This document shows positions 1 to 7,070 of a stretch of 9,397 nucleotides of DNA, in pieces (position 1 is the first letter of the stretch; each line of letters begins with the position of its first letter). The notes below the pieces were generated by a model that worked only from the letters and a program-made list of their open reading frames with translations, did no database searches and was not told the DNA's origin. Origin of the DNA: Thiotrichaceae bacterium (lineage in GTDB: Bacteria > Pseudomonadota > Gammaproteobacteria > Thiotrichales > Thiotrichaceae); assembly GCA_026992705.1 (NCBI GenBank), contig JALWYT010000161.1, forward strand, positions 1 to 9,397. The letters run 5' to 3'. Made by a program: the position numbers and the translations under genes.

Positions 1-837
1 GTAGGTAAGACCATCGTAACTCATCTTATTGAGAAAGATTTATCTTCTGTATTAATTTTTACTGACGGCTTGTTAATCAATGGAAGTCATTTTATAAAAG
101 GTGTAAATGAGAAGTTAAATCAAAATATTGTAGTAACAGGTGGATTAGCAGGCGATGGCACTAACTTTCAGCACACATGGGTATTGATGGATGGTTTACC
201 ACAATCGGGCTATGTTAGTGGAATTGGTTTTTATGGTGATGCTATTTGTATCAATTATGGCTCACAGGGGGGCTGGAGACCTTTTGGTCCAATACGACCC
301 GTTACAAAATCTGTCAACAATATACTTTATGAATTAGACCATAAACCTGCATTGGCATTATATAAAGAATATTTAGGTGATATGGCTAATGATTTACCTG
401 CAACAGGTTTACGCTTTCCGCTGGCATTAAGTAATGGCAATAGTGATAAGTATTTAGTACGTACCATTTTAGCCGTTGATGAAAAGGAACAATCACTCAC
501 CTTTGCAGGGAATATTCCTACTGGTCACTATGCCCAATTAATGTATGCAACATTTGATAGCCTTATTGATGGTGCAGAACAAGCAGCTAGTATGACCCAA
601 GTTGGTGTTAAATCGAATCAGGAAGTACTTGCTATTGCGATTAGTTGTGTTGGACGACGTATGGTACTTGAGGAGGAGCCTGGTGCTGAACTAGAGGCAA
701 CACTTGAGTTTTTGCCAGAACAGACTAAGCAAATTGGTTTTTATTCTTATGGTGAATTCTCTCCTTTTGTTAAAAACGGTCATTGTGATTTGCACAATCA
801 AACCATGACATTAACAATAATTTATGAAAACGTATGA
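1..837 (+). CDS. FIST-domain sensor protein (NosP-like), 5' truncated by window edge
   Basis: The frame is open from the first base, so this is the C-terminal 278 residues of a longer protein; roughly the first 100 residues of a typical FIST protein are missing. The TTG at 70 is an internal codon, not a start. Visible landmarks, numbered from the window start, are TDGLLING (21-28) and GGLAGDG (47-53) of the FIST N part, then YELDHKPAL (110-118), SCVGRR (215-220), GFYSYGEFSP (246-255) and a closing CDLHNQTMTLT stretch (262-272) typical of FIST_C. FIST proteins are cytosolic sensory modules; members encoded beside hybrid kinases (NosP in Pseudomonas, Vibrio and Legionella) bind heme and respond to nitric oxide by modulating the kinase. 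The stop codon overlaps the next gene's start (ATGA), which implies translational coupling to the kinase. FIST family membership is firm; heme/NO sensing is inferred from context, and I could not pinpoint a heme ligand. Confidence 0.9.
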   Translation, partial: VGKTIVTHLIEKDLSSVLIFTDGLLINGSHFIKGVNEKLNQNIVVTGGLAGDGTNFQHTWVLMDGLPQSGYVSGIGFYGDAICINYGSQGGWRPFGPIRPVTKSVNNILYELDHKPALALYKEYLGDMANDLPATGLRFPLALSNGNSDKYLVRTILAVDEKEQSLTFAGNIPTGHYAQLMYATFDSLIDGAEQAASMTQVGVKSNQEVLAIAISCVGRRMVLEEEPGAELEATLEFLPEQTKQIGFYSYGEFSPFVKNGHCDLHNQTMTLTIIYENV

Positions 838-2702
838 ACAAGAAGAATAAACTAGAAAGAAATTTAGCCCGCCAACTAAAGCAGGCAGGATTTAGCTTTA
901 ATAAACTACCTACAGGATTAGATGAATGGCGAGCCTTTTTAATGGCAGTCAATCGCTCTTATGCAGGTAATCGTGAAACACGTTATTTGCTGGAAAAATC
1001 CTTAGATGAGTCATCACGCGAGATGAGAAAACTCTATGATGATTTAAAGGCTGAATCTGAGCAACGAATTAAAGCATTGCAAGAATCAGAAGAAAAATCT
1101 CGATTTATGGCAAATATGAGCCATGAAATTCGCACTCCTATTCACGGTATTTTAGGCTCCTTAGAAATTGTAAAAAACAACAGTACCTTAGATAGCAAAC
1201 AGAAAGCCTTTGTTTCAACTGCATTTAGTTCAGCAGAAAGCCTACTGGATATTATCAATAATATCTTGGATTTCTCAAAAATTAGTGCAGATCAATTGGA
1301 GCTTGAGAATATTTCTTTCGATCTTTATCAACTTGTTGATGATGTCAATAATATCGCACTTATGACGGCAAATGATAAACATATTGAGATAAATTGTGTG
1401 ATTGATAAAAATGTTCCGAGTCGATATATTGGTGATCCAACTAAAATTCGCCAAATTTTAACAAACCTATTAAGCAACGCGATTAAATTTACTGAACAAG
1501 GCAGTGTCTCAACACATGTAAAATTACTCAATCAAGATAAGAATAGCAGCAAAATACGCATTGAGGTTAAAGATACAGGCATTGGTATTTCAGAAGCCAT
1601 GCAAAAAAATATCTTTGAAGCCTTTATACAAGAAGATGCCTCAACTACTCGCCAATATGGTGGTACAGGGCTTGGCTTAACCATTGTTAAAGAGCTTGTT
1701 GATTTAATGGACGGAGAAATTCAAGTCGAAAGCCATAAATCACAAGGCTCAACATTTATCGTCGACATTATACTACAGAATGTGGATGATATAAAAGACG
1801 ATACTGCAAATTCTGCTCTATCTGGTTTGCGAGTTTTAGCCGTTGATGATATCAAGGCAAACCGAACGATTCTTGAGCATTATTTGATGCAATGGGACAT
1901 TCATGTTGACTTGGCAGAATCAGCAACTGAAGGTTTACAACATCTTATGCAAAGTAAAGCCGCCGGATTACCTTACGATATTGTGATTGTTGACTGGTTC
2001 ATGCCAGGAATGGATGGTTTAAAGTTCTCGCAAACACTGAATAATGAGGAAGAATTCAAACATATTCCTAAAATTATGTTAAGTTCTAGCACAATCGGTC
2101 GTAGTGAGCGAATGCAGGCTAATTTAGCAATTTCACTCACTAAGCCCATTCGTAAAGCGATGTTAAAAGATGTTTTGCTTGAATGTGTCAATATCATTGA
2201 AGAAAGGACCAAATCGAAAAAATGGAAAGATTTATCGAAGAAGCGACATACAAAAAATAATCAGCAATATCATCTTGATAATAATCACCTTACCCTACTG
2301 CCAGAGCCGACGGATATTTTATTAGCAGAGGATAACGAGGTGAATGCTCTTATTGCAGTCACTATGATTGAACAAATGGGCTTGACTGTGAAGCATGTTA
2401 CCGATGGAAAACAAGCAGTCGAAGAAGTGAAAAAAGGTCGCTATCGCACGGTATTAATGGATATGCATATGCCTGTAATGGATGGCTACGAAGCTACAAA
2501 AACCATTCGACATTGGGAGCTTGAAACACAAAATACCGAAATCCCAATTATTGCACTCACCGCAAATGCACTCATTGGTGACAGAGCCAAATGTTTAGCC
2601 ACGGGTATGAATGATTATTTACCCAAGCCCGTTAAGCAAGAACGTTTAAAAGAAGTCATTGCTCAATGGGTAAACGGTGAGGCTAATGCTATTGTTGCTT
2701 AG
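834..2702 (+). CDS. soluble hybrid sensor histidine kinase, HisKA-HATPase_c-REC-REC
   Basis: A 622-residue kinase. Residues 1-50 resemble an N-terminal module seen in several proteobacterial kinases (LARQLKQAGF, then RYLLEKSLDESSREM near 50-64), and a charged, probably coiled-coil helix runs to about 90. The HisKA phosphoacceptor is H97 in MSHEIRTP. The ATP-binding domain shows the N box (NLLSNAIKF, 211-219), G1 (DTGIGI, 247-252) and G2 (GGTGLGL, 276-282). Receiver 1 has D338/D339, phosphoacceptor D387, serines around 417-419 and K437. Receiver 2 has E499/D500, D543, T576 and K598. Both receivers look intact. There is no transmembrane helix and no obvious PAS or GAF domain, so the kinase should be cytosolic and take its input from the FIST partner encoded by the overlapping upstream gene. 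It would autophosphorylate H97, pass phosphate to a receiver aspartate and then to the Hpt protein encoded 42 bases downstream. This matches the NosP-associated kinase arrangement (NahK, VpsS), though orthology is inferred. Confidence 0.95.
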   Translation: MNKKNKLERNLARQLKQAGFSFNKLPTGLDEWRAFLMAVNRSYAGNRETRYLLEKSLDESSREMRKLYDDLKAESEQRIKALQESEEKSRFMANMSHEIRTPIHGILGSLEIVKNNSTLDSKQKAFVSTAFSSAESLLDIINNILDFSKISADQLELENISFDLYQLVDDVNNIALMTANDKHIEINCVIDKNVPSRYIGDPTKIRQILTNLLSNAIKFTEQGSVSTHVKLLNQDKNSSKIRIEVKDTGIGISEAMQKNIFEAFIQEDASTTRQYGGTGLGLTIVKELVDLMDGEIQVESHKSQGSTFIVDIILQNVDDIKDDTANSALSGLRVLAVDDIKANRTILEHYLMQWDIHVDLAESATEGLQHLMQSKAAGLPYDIVIVDWFMPGMDGLKFSQTLNNEEEFKHIPKIMLSSSTIGRSERMQANLAISLTKPIRKAMLKDVLLECVNIIEERTKSKKWKDLSKKRHTKNNQQYHLDNNHLTLLPEPTDILLAEDNEVNALIAVTMIEQMGLTVKHVTDGKQAVEEVKKGRYRTVLMDMHMPVMDGYEATKTIRHWELETQNTEIPIIALTANALIGDRAKCLATGMNDYLPKPVKQERLKEVIAQWVNGEANAIVA

Positions 2703-2744
2703 GAACTTACTCAATACCAACCCCCAACCAAAGAAGAAAACCAC

Positions 2745-3107
2745 ATGACAACTATCAAAAAACAAAAAACGTATACAGCAACACCTGATAAATTCAAGCA
2801 ACAAGCCCATGCTTATCTGAAAGCACAACTTAGCATGGAAGACGAACGAATATCACAAATGTTAGCCGCCCTGACACAACCATTAGCTGATACATTAAAA
2901 ACTGTAGAAGCAGACCATGCTGCCCAAAATATTGCAGAACTTACTCTCTCCGCACATAGCCTAAAAGGTGCCTTATTAAACTTAGGGCTAAATGAATTAG
3001 CACAAATTGCTTTAGTCATTGAGCAATCTGCTAAAACGAACGATCAAAAAACTCACCATAAGCGACTAGCCTTCATTCGGGATAATCTTAGTTCATTGAT
3101 ACAATAA
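2745..3107 (+). CDS. stand-alone histidine phosphotransfer (Hpt) protein
   Basis: A 120-residue, all-helical-looking protein. The Hpt motif is AHSLKGALLNLG (70-81) with H71 as the phosphoacceptor, followed by a helix ending in ALVIE (89-93), as in ArcB/LuxU-type Hpt domains. No other domain is present, so it can only shuttle phosphate between the receiver domains of the upstream hybrid kinase and a response regulator. It lies 42 bases after the kinase in the same orientation with no obvious terminator between, so co-transcription is likely. The ribosome binding site is weak (AAGAAG about 8 bases before the ATG). Hpt identity is secure; the partner kinase is inferred from adjacency, and no output regulator is encoded in the window. 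Confidence 0.92.
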   Translation: MTTIKKQKTYTATPDKFKQQAHAYLKAQLSMEDERISQMLAALTQPLADTLKTVEADHAAQNIAELTLSAHSLKGALLNLGLNELAQIALVIEQSAKTNDQKTHHKRLAFIRDNLSSLIQ

Positions 3108-3204
3108 ATTTGTACTGAACTTTAGTTATCAATAGCTTATCTAAGCCTTTACATTACAACCTGAATCTGTCACTTCAATACAGACTCAAGTATAAGCAAA
3201 AAAC

Positions 3205-3235
3205 TTGAAATTTGTTACAAAAACATCATTATACA
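3205..3235 (+). promoter_or_regulatory. candidate sigma70 promoter for fmdB-like/DUF502 unit
   Basis: A TTGAAA box (3205-3210) is followed after 18-19 bases by TTATAC/TATACA (3229-3235), a good match to -35 and -10 consensus with a slightly long spacer. It lies about 33 bases before the FmdB-type start codon, inside the 160-base gap after the Hpt gene. The region is AT-rich, so a chance match is possible. Confidence 0.45.
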
Positions 3236-3267
3236 GTCCCCGTTATTGTTAAAAGAGTTTAGAGAAA

Positions 3268-3549
3268 ATGCCAATATATGATTATGAATGTTCTAGCTGT
3301 TTTCATAAGCTAGAGGTTATGCAAAAAGTGAGTGATGAACCTCTTAGTATTTGCCCTGAGTGTGGCAATGAAACCTTAAGTAAATGTGTTACCGCTCCTT
3401 CTTTTCGTTTAGGTGGAAGTGGCTGGTATGAAACTGACTTCAAGACAGGGAATAAAAAAAATTTAAGTCAGTCAGACAGCAAGGAAAGTAAGCCAGTAAA
3501 ATCGGAAACTAGCTCTTGTTGTGCAAGTGGTGGTTGCGGTTGTGGCTAA
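3268..3549 (+). CDS. FmdB-family zinc-ribbon protein
   Basis: A 93-residue protein opening with MPIYDYEC, the signature start of the FmdB/CxxC zinc-ribbon family. Two CxxC knuckles (C8/C11 and C29/C32) should bind one zinc ion. The conserved FRLGGSGWYETDF block (46-58) follows. The tail (about 60-93) is low-complexity, rich in Ser and Lys, and ends in a Cys/Gly cluster (C84, C85, C90, C92). The family is named after a putative regulator of formamidase genes, but the role of most members is unknown and no DNA-binding motif is visible here. It probably forms an operon with the overlapping DUF502 gene, a pairing common in gammaproteobacteria. The start is supported by the family-typical N terminus; the ribosome binding site (AGAG) is modest. 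Family assignment is firm, function is not. Confidence 0.92.
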   Translation: MPIYDYECSSCFHKLEVMQKVSDEPLSICPECGNETLSKCVTAPSFRLGGSGWYETDFKTGNKKNLSQSDSKESKPVKSETSSCCASGGCGCG

Positions 3550-4162
3550 ATTTGGCTCTATTCGAAAATATATTTTTACTGGGCTACTAATATGGATTCC
3601 CCTCGGTGTCACTATATTAGTAGTCAAACTATTGATTGACTTATTAGATCGGTCATTAATTTTTATTCCACCACCACTTCGTCCCGAAGCTCTTTTAGGC
3701 TTTTCTATTCCTGGCTTAGGTATTCTTATTAGTGCTATTGTACTAATAACAACAGGATTTCTAGTTGCTCGATTTGCCGACAAAAAACTAATTGAACTTG
3801 GTGAAAAATGGTTAGATCGTATCCCCCTAGTCAGGAGTATTTATTCTGCTAGTAAACAGGTGACTGAAACGATTCTAAATTCAGATAAAAATGCTTTTCG
3901 TAATGTCTATTTAATCGAATATCCTCGTAAAGGTATTTGGACATTCTGCTTTGAAACAGGTGAAGGTATTGAGGAAGCAAACAATCACACAAAAACTAAT
4001 TTACTTACTGTTTTTGTGCCAACAACACCGAATCCAACCTCTGGATTTATTATGCTAGTTCCTCGCAATGATGCAAAAAAAATGAATATTGATGTAGAAG
4101 ATGCACTTAAATTAATTGTTTCACTGGGCGTTATTACACCATCAAGTGATAAATCAAACTAA
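3542..4162 (+). CDS. DUF502 family two-pass membrane protein
   Basis: The family assignment rests on a short basic N terminus (SIRKYIFTG), a first hydrophobic helix (TGLLIWIPLGVTILVVKLL), a second (GILISAIVLITTGFLVARF), the conserved segment WLDRIPLVRSIYSASKQV, and a C-terminal soluble domain containing FVPTTPNPTSGF and VPRNDA, all hallmarks of DUF502. The function is unknown. I chose the GTG at 3542, giving 206 residues starting MAKFGS, because it puts the first helix about ten residues from the start as in relatives and has an SD-like GGTGG 8 bases upstream. In-frame GTGs at 3521, 3527 and 3530 would add a Val-rich extension that is just the shifted reading of the upstream Cys/Gly codons. 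The start overlaps the FmdB-type gene by 8 bases, implying translational coupling. It converges with the STAND gene across 41 bases. Confidence 0.9.
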   Translation: MAKFGSIRKYIFTGLLIWIPLGVTILVVKLLIDLLDRSLIFIPPPLRPEALLGFSIPGLGILISAIVLITTGFLVARFADKKLIELGEKWLDRIPLVRSIYSASKQVTETILNSDKNAFRNVYLIEYPRKGIWTFCFETGEGIEEANNHTKTNLLTVFVPTTPNPTSGFIMLVPRNDAKKMNIDVEDALKLIVSLGVITPSSDKSN

Positions 4163-4203
4163 ACATAATCTTAATTTAAGCCTTTACCTCTCCCTTCTCT
4201 TCC

Positions 4204-6714
4204 TCAATTACTTATTGCTAGTTTTTTATCTTGTTTTTCTAACATTTCTAATGGCTTGATTGCATCTAGCTCTGCTTGCCGGCGTTTGTAATTAGTTTTT
4301 TCAATTAACCTTTGTGCTATTTCAATATGCTCTTTTGATTTTTCAGTTTGACCTTGACTAAGTGTTAATCGTGCTAACTCTAAGTGGTAATCTGTAAGGT
4401 ACAGTAGCATGCCACCACGTTGGGCAATATCTAATACCTCTTGCAAATCAGCATGTGCTGCTTGCCACTGTTGTTGATGACGGAATAATGTTGCTCTAGC
4501 AAGCAACCCACGAGGCAAATGATCTTCTGTACCTGCATTACGCAATCCTGTCACTGCTTTATCTAGCCATTGTTGGGCTTGCTGCATACTGAGGTTTTGT
4601 TCATTTGTTTCATCACCATTGGCATCTTCCATTGTCCAGCCTGTCAAAATCGCTTGTTGCAAATAGGCCTTACCCATAGATAACTGATCTAAAGCGGGGT
4701 CGAGTAAACTGGCATTGGTGGTTTCTTGCTCTAGCCATGCAAGTGTTTGGTGACAACGTTTCTGAACTTCTTGATATTGGTTATTACAAAGTAATAAATC
4801 ACAATAGCGGAAACCCCATAACGATTGTAATATAGGAGTATCAGGGTGGCTATGTTGCTGTAACTCTTCTGCTTCAACAAATAAATCTTGTGCTTCTTGG
4901 GGGTTGCCTGATTGATGCAAGGCATCTGCCAGTGTAGTTCGTGTTGCTATTTGCCAGAAATCGTCATTACCTGCATAAGCTAATTCAACACTTTGTTCAG
5001 CCGTACTAATTGCATCATCAATATTACCTTGAATAAGCTGCAAGCCACTTAAGCTACTTGCGACACTAGAGGCAAATTTATAGTTTTTTTCTTCAATATA
5101 AATTTCCATACCTGCCTGCATAGGTTGCAAAGCTTCTTGCAAACGTCCTAAGGCACGCAAGCGTGTTGCCGCCCAATTTAAAATACCTGCTCGGTGCTTT
5201 CTACCAAGCTCAGGAGCTAATGTATGCCAAGGCTCATCAAAAAAATGTGACAAAGCTGCTAAATCAGAACTAAATGCCCCAAGTTTTTTTGTACTATAGT
5301 GTTCATCACCACGTTTAATTCGTGGCCAATAAACTTCATTTAAAACTTCTTGATGCAGACGTGCAGAACAACCATGTTTGATGGCAGCAAATAGTGGTTC
5401 CATTTCTTCTTCAGTATCTGGAAATTCTTTTTCTGGCAAGTTTTTGTAGTATTCGTACAAGCACTGATGTGCTTTTATCCAACTATTTGGATAGCCTCGC
5501 TTAAATTCTCGACCAAAATACTCCCGCGTTAAAGGATGACAAATTAACTTTTCGTCTTCATTAATATTAAGTAAATCAATATTTTGTAATAGCCTAACAG
5601 ATTGATTAAAATGTCCAATACGGCGTAGCTTCTTAAACGCATCACAAACACTATTACTATCTACCGCACCTTTTAATACAACATCAAGCTCTTCTTTTTT
5701 AACATCATGATCAAATAGCCCTATTGCATAAAGTAAAGCCAGAGCGTTAGGATATTGGCGTTCAAAGTATTTTTCATAAGCAGACATTAAGCCAAAAATA
5801 GCTTCTGCTGGACTGTGATTACCCTCCAGTATAGGAAGTTCTGAGCGTTCTTGAATACTTCTATCACTGAGGAAGTTACCTAATAAGGTAAGACTAAAGG
5901 CATGATAATTATAATCACGAGCGGCACGGGCAAGTTCCTCATCGCTTCCTTGCACTTTTTTATTGCGAAGTAACTGAATGCTATCGGCTTCTGATAGATT
6001 TTCTAATGAGTGATTAATAACACTGTCTTGCTGACAAAATTCATCATCTAACGCCTCACGTGTTGTAATTAAGCATAAACCTCTGTTTTCATTAGCTAGT
6101 TGTTGTAACAGAGCTTTAAGCCCAGTATCCCTAAATTTACCTCGAAGGTTGCGATCAGAGTCTTTGCTGGAGTATTGAAAAGGTTCGACACCATCAAGTA
6201 TCAATACATTACGCTCTTCACCGATCAGTTTAGCTAAATGTGTGGCTTTCTCATATTCAGAAATAAAATCCGTTTTTTGGTTATTGAAAAACTTCAAGGC
6301 ATGTTCAATAAATTCACTGGATGAGGATTGTTTTTTTCCTGTGTCACCTTGATTGTGGAATGACCATGAATAAGTTTTTTTAGGGGGATTAATCGATAAA
6401 TTAGCATAATCAGCCAGCCATTTATTAATAATAGATGATTTACCCGTACCACCCCACGCAGAAAGAGCCATAATATTACACGACTCATTTTGCCAGTTAC
6501 GATTTAGCATCTCCAGTACATCTTTACGCCCAACAAAACTTTGAATATTAGTGACTGGCATCTGCTCTGTATAATGTGTATCTGTTGTTTCTGCTTTACG
6601 GCTTTTTTTAGGTGCTCGACGCTTCCATAAAAAATAAATGGTTAATACCAAACTAATCATCACCATTATAAAAGGTATGGGATATTGTGAGCTAATTGTG
6701 TTTAATAAATCCAT
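4204..6714 (-). CDS. membrane-anchored STAND P-loop ATPase with TPR-like C-terminal repeats
   Basis: An 836-residue protein. Residues 12-30 form one hydrophobic helix followed by a strongly basic stretch (31-39), a typical stop-transfer signal that would leave the bulk in the cytosol. The ATPase begins near 58 (SFVGRKDVLEML). Walker A is AWGGTGKSS (86-94, K92), Walker B is VLILDGVE (170-177), and LITTRE (215-220) fits the sensor/RNBS-B position. A winged-helix-like part carries CHPLTREYFG (392-401). From about 510 to 810 there are degenerate TPR-like helix pairs, for example around 512-545, 550-583 and 590-623. The segments WSFHNQG, GLKALLQQL, HAFSLTLLGNFL and RTTLADALHQSG match a STAND/TPR family that I recall as often fused to TIR, SEFIR, CHAT or caspase-like effectors. 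No such effector is visible here. The ATG at 6714 lacks a clear ribosome binding site; M52 is an alternative start that would drop the helix. The function is unknown; sensing or signalling, possibly defence, is inference. Confidence 0.88.
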   Translation of the reverse strand: MDLLNTISSQYPIPFIMVMISLVLTIYFLWKRRAPKKSRKAETTDTHYTEQMPVTNIQSFVGRKDVLEMLNRNWQNESCNIMALSAWGGTGKSSIINKWLADYANLSINPPKKTYSWSFHNQGDTGKKQSSSSEFIEHALKFFNNQKTDFISEYEKATHLAKLIGEERNVLILDGVEPFQYSSKDSDRNLRGKFRDTGLKALLQQLANENRGLCLITTREALDDEFCQQDSVINHSLENLSEADSIQLLRNKKVQGSDEELARAARDYNYHAFSLTLLGNFLSDRSIQERSELPILEGNHSPAEAIFGLMSAYEKYFERQYPNALALLYAIGLFDHDVKKEELDVVLKGAVDSNSVCDAFKKLRRIGHFNQSVRLLQNIDLLNINEDEKLICHPLTREYFGREFKRGYPNSWIKAHQCLYEYYKNLPEKEFPDTEEEMEPLFAAIKHGCSARLHQEVLNEVYWPRIKRGDEHYSTKKLGAFSSDLAALSHFFDEPWHTLAPELGRKHRAGILNWAATRLRALGRLQEALQPMQAGMEIYIEEKNYKFASSVASSLSGLQLIQGNIDDAISTAEQSVELAYAGNDDFWQIATRTTLADALHQSGNPQEAQDLFVEAEELQQHSHPDTPILQSLWGFRYCDLLLCNNQYQEVQKRCHQTLAWLEQETTNASLLDPALDQLSMGKAYLQQAILTGWTMEDANGDETNEQNLSMQQAQQWLDKAVTGLRNAGTEDHLPRGLLARATLFRHQQQWQAAHADLQEVLDIAQRGGMLLYLTDYHLELARLTLSQGQTEKSKEHIEIAQRLIEKTNYKRRQAELDAIKPLEMLEKQDKKLAISN

Positions 6715-6965
6715 AATTATTACTATTCATCCAAGAATTGATACCTGTGAGTAATATAGCGTATTGGAGAAGAAGTACCTACAAAAGACTGATAAAAGTT
6801 TATTCATTTAAAATAGGTTTTAGATAAGTGGTCGAAAATTTAGGTGAGACTCTAAATTAAAAGTTTGCAAGTCACTAACAGCAATAAATAAATTCTTGTG
6901 TATTCTACTAAGGCTACTTAATATCCATGCAATCCAAAAATATGTAAACACTCAATTACACTTTA

Positions 6966-7043
6966 ATATTGCTCAATATCCGCATTGAAAGTATTTATTT
7001 ATACTTATAAACTTCGCCCTTTCGTCTTGAATATGAGCAATAT
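6966..7043. repeat. spaced 9-bp inverted repeat ATATTGCTC / GAGCAATAT
   Basis: The left arm ATATTGCTC (6966-6974) and the right arm GAGCAATAT (7035-7043) are perfect reverse complements separated by 60 bases. They bracket the candidate pyrH promoter. Such an arrangement could be a pair of binding sites for a regulator, but in AT-rich DNA a 9-bp match may be chance. Confidence 0.35.
6985..7011 (+). promoter_or_regulatory. weak candidate pyrH promoter
   Basis: TTGAAA (6985-6990) is followed after 15 bases by TATAAA (7006-7011), about 60 bases before the pyrH start. The spacer is shorter than the ideal 17. pyrH has no upstream gene in its own orientation here, so a promoter must lie in this gap, but its exact position is uncertain. 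Confidence 0.35.
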
Positions 7044-7070
7044 GAGTATCAAATACAGAGGGAATCAATC

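Larger units (their letters stand above)
6715..7070. other. 356-base AT-rich divergent intergenic region
   Basis: The region separates the minus-strand STAND gene from plus-strand pyrH. It contains no convincing gene, tRNA or remnant of tsf. On the minus strand a TATATT box (complement of 6753-6758) could be the -10 for the STAND gene, but no good -35 accompanies it. On the plus side there is a weak candidate pyrH promoter and a spaced inverted repeat, listed separately. The remainder holds nothing I recognise. Confidence 0.7.

Noticed and set aside
70..72. TTG at 70 as the start of the FIST gene
   Set aside because: The frame is open upstream to the window edge and the preceding residues continue the FIST fold, so the gene simply enters from outside.
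3135..3146. Small hairpin GCTTA-TC-TAAGC after the Hpt gene as a terminator
   Set aside because: The stem is only 5 bp with a two-base loop and no T run, so it is too weak to call.
3472..3783. 103-residue minus-strand frame opposite the FmdB-type/DUF502 junction
   Set aside because: It is antisense to two well-supported family members, with a composition that mirrors them and no recognisable domain.
6715..7070. Remnant of tsf or a small RNA in the gap before pyrH
   Set aside because: No translated segment resembles the EF-Ts C terminus, and no stable hairpin with a terminator was visible.
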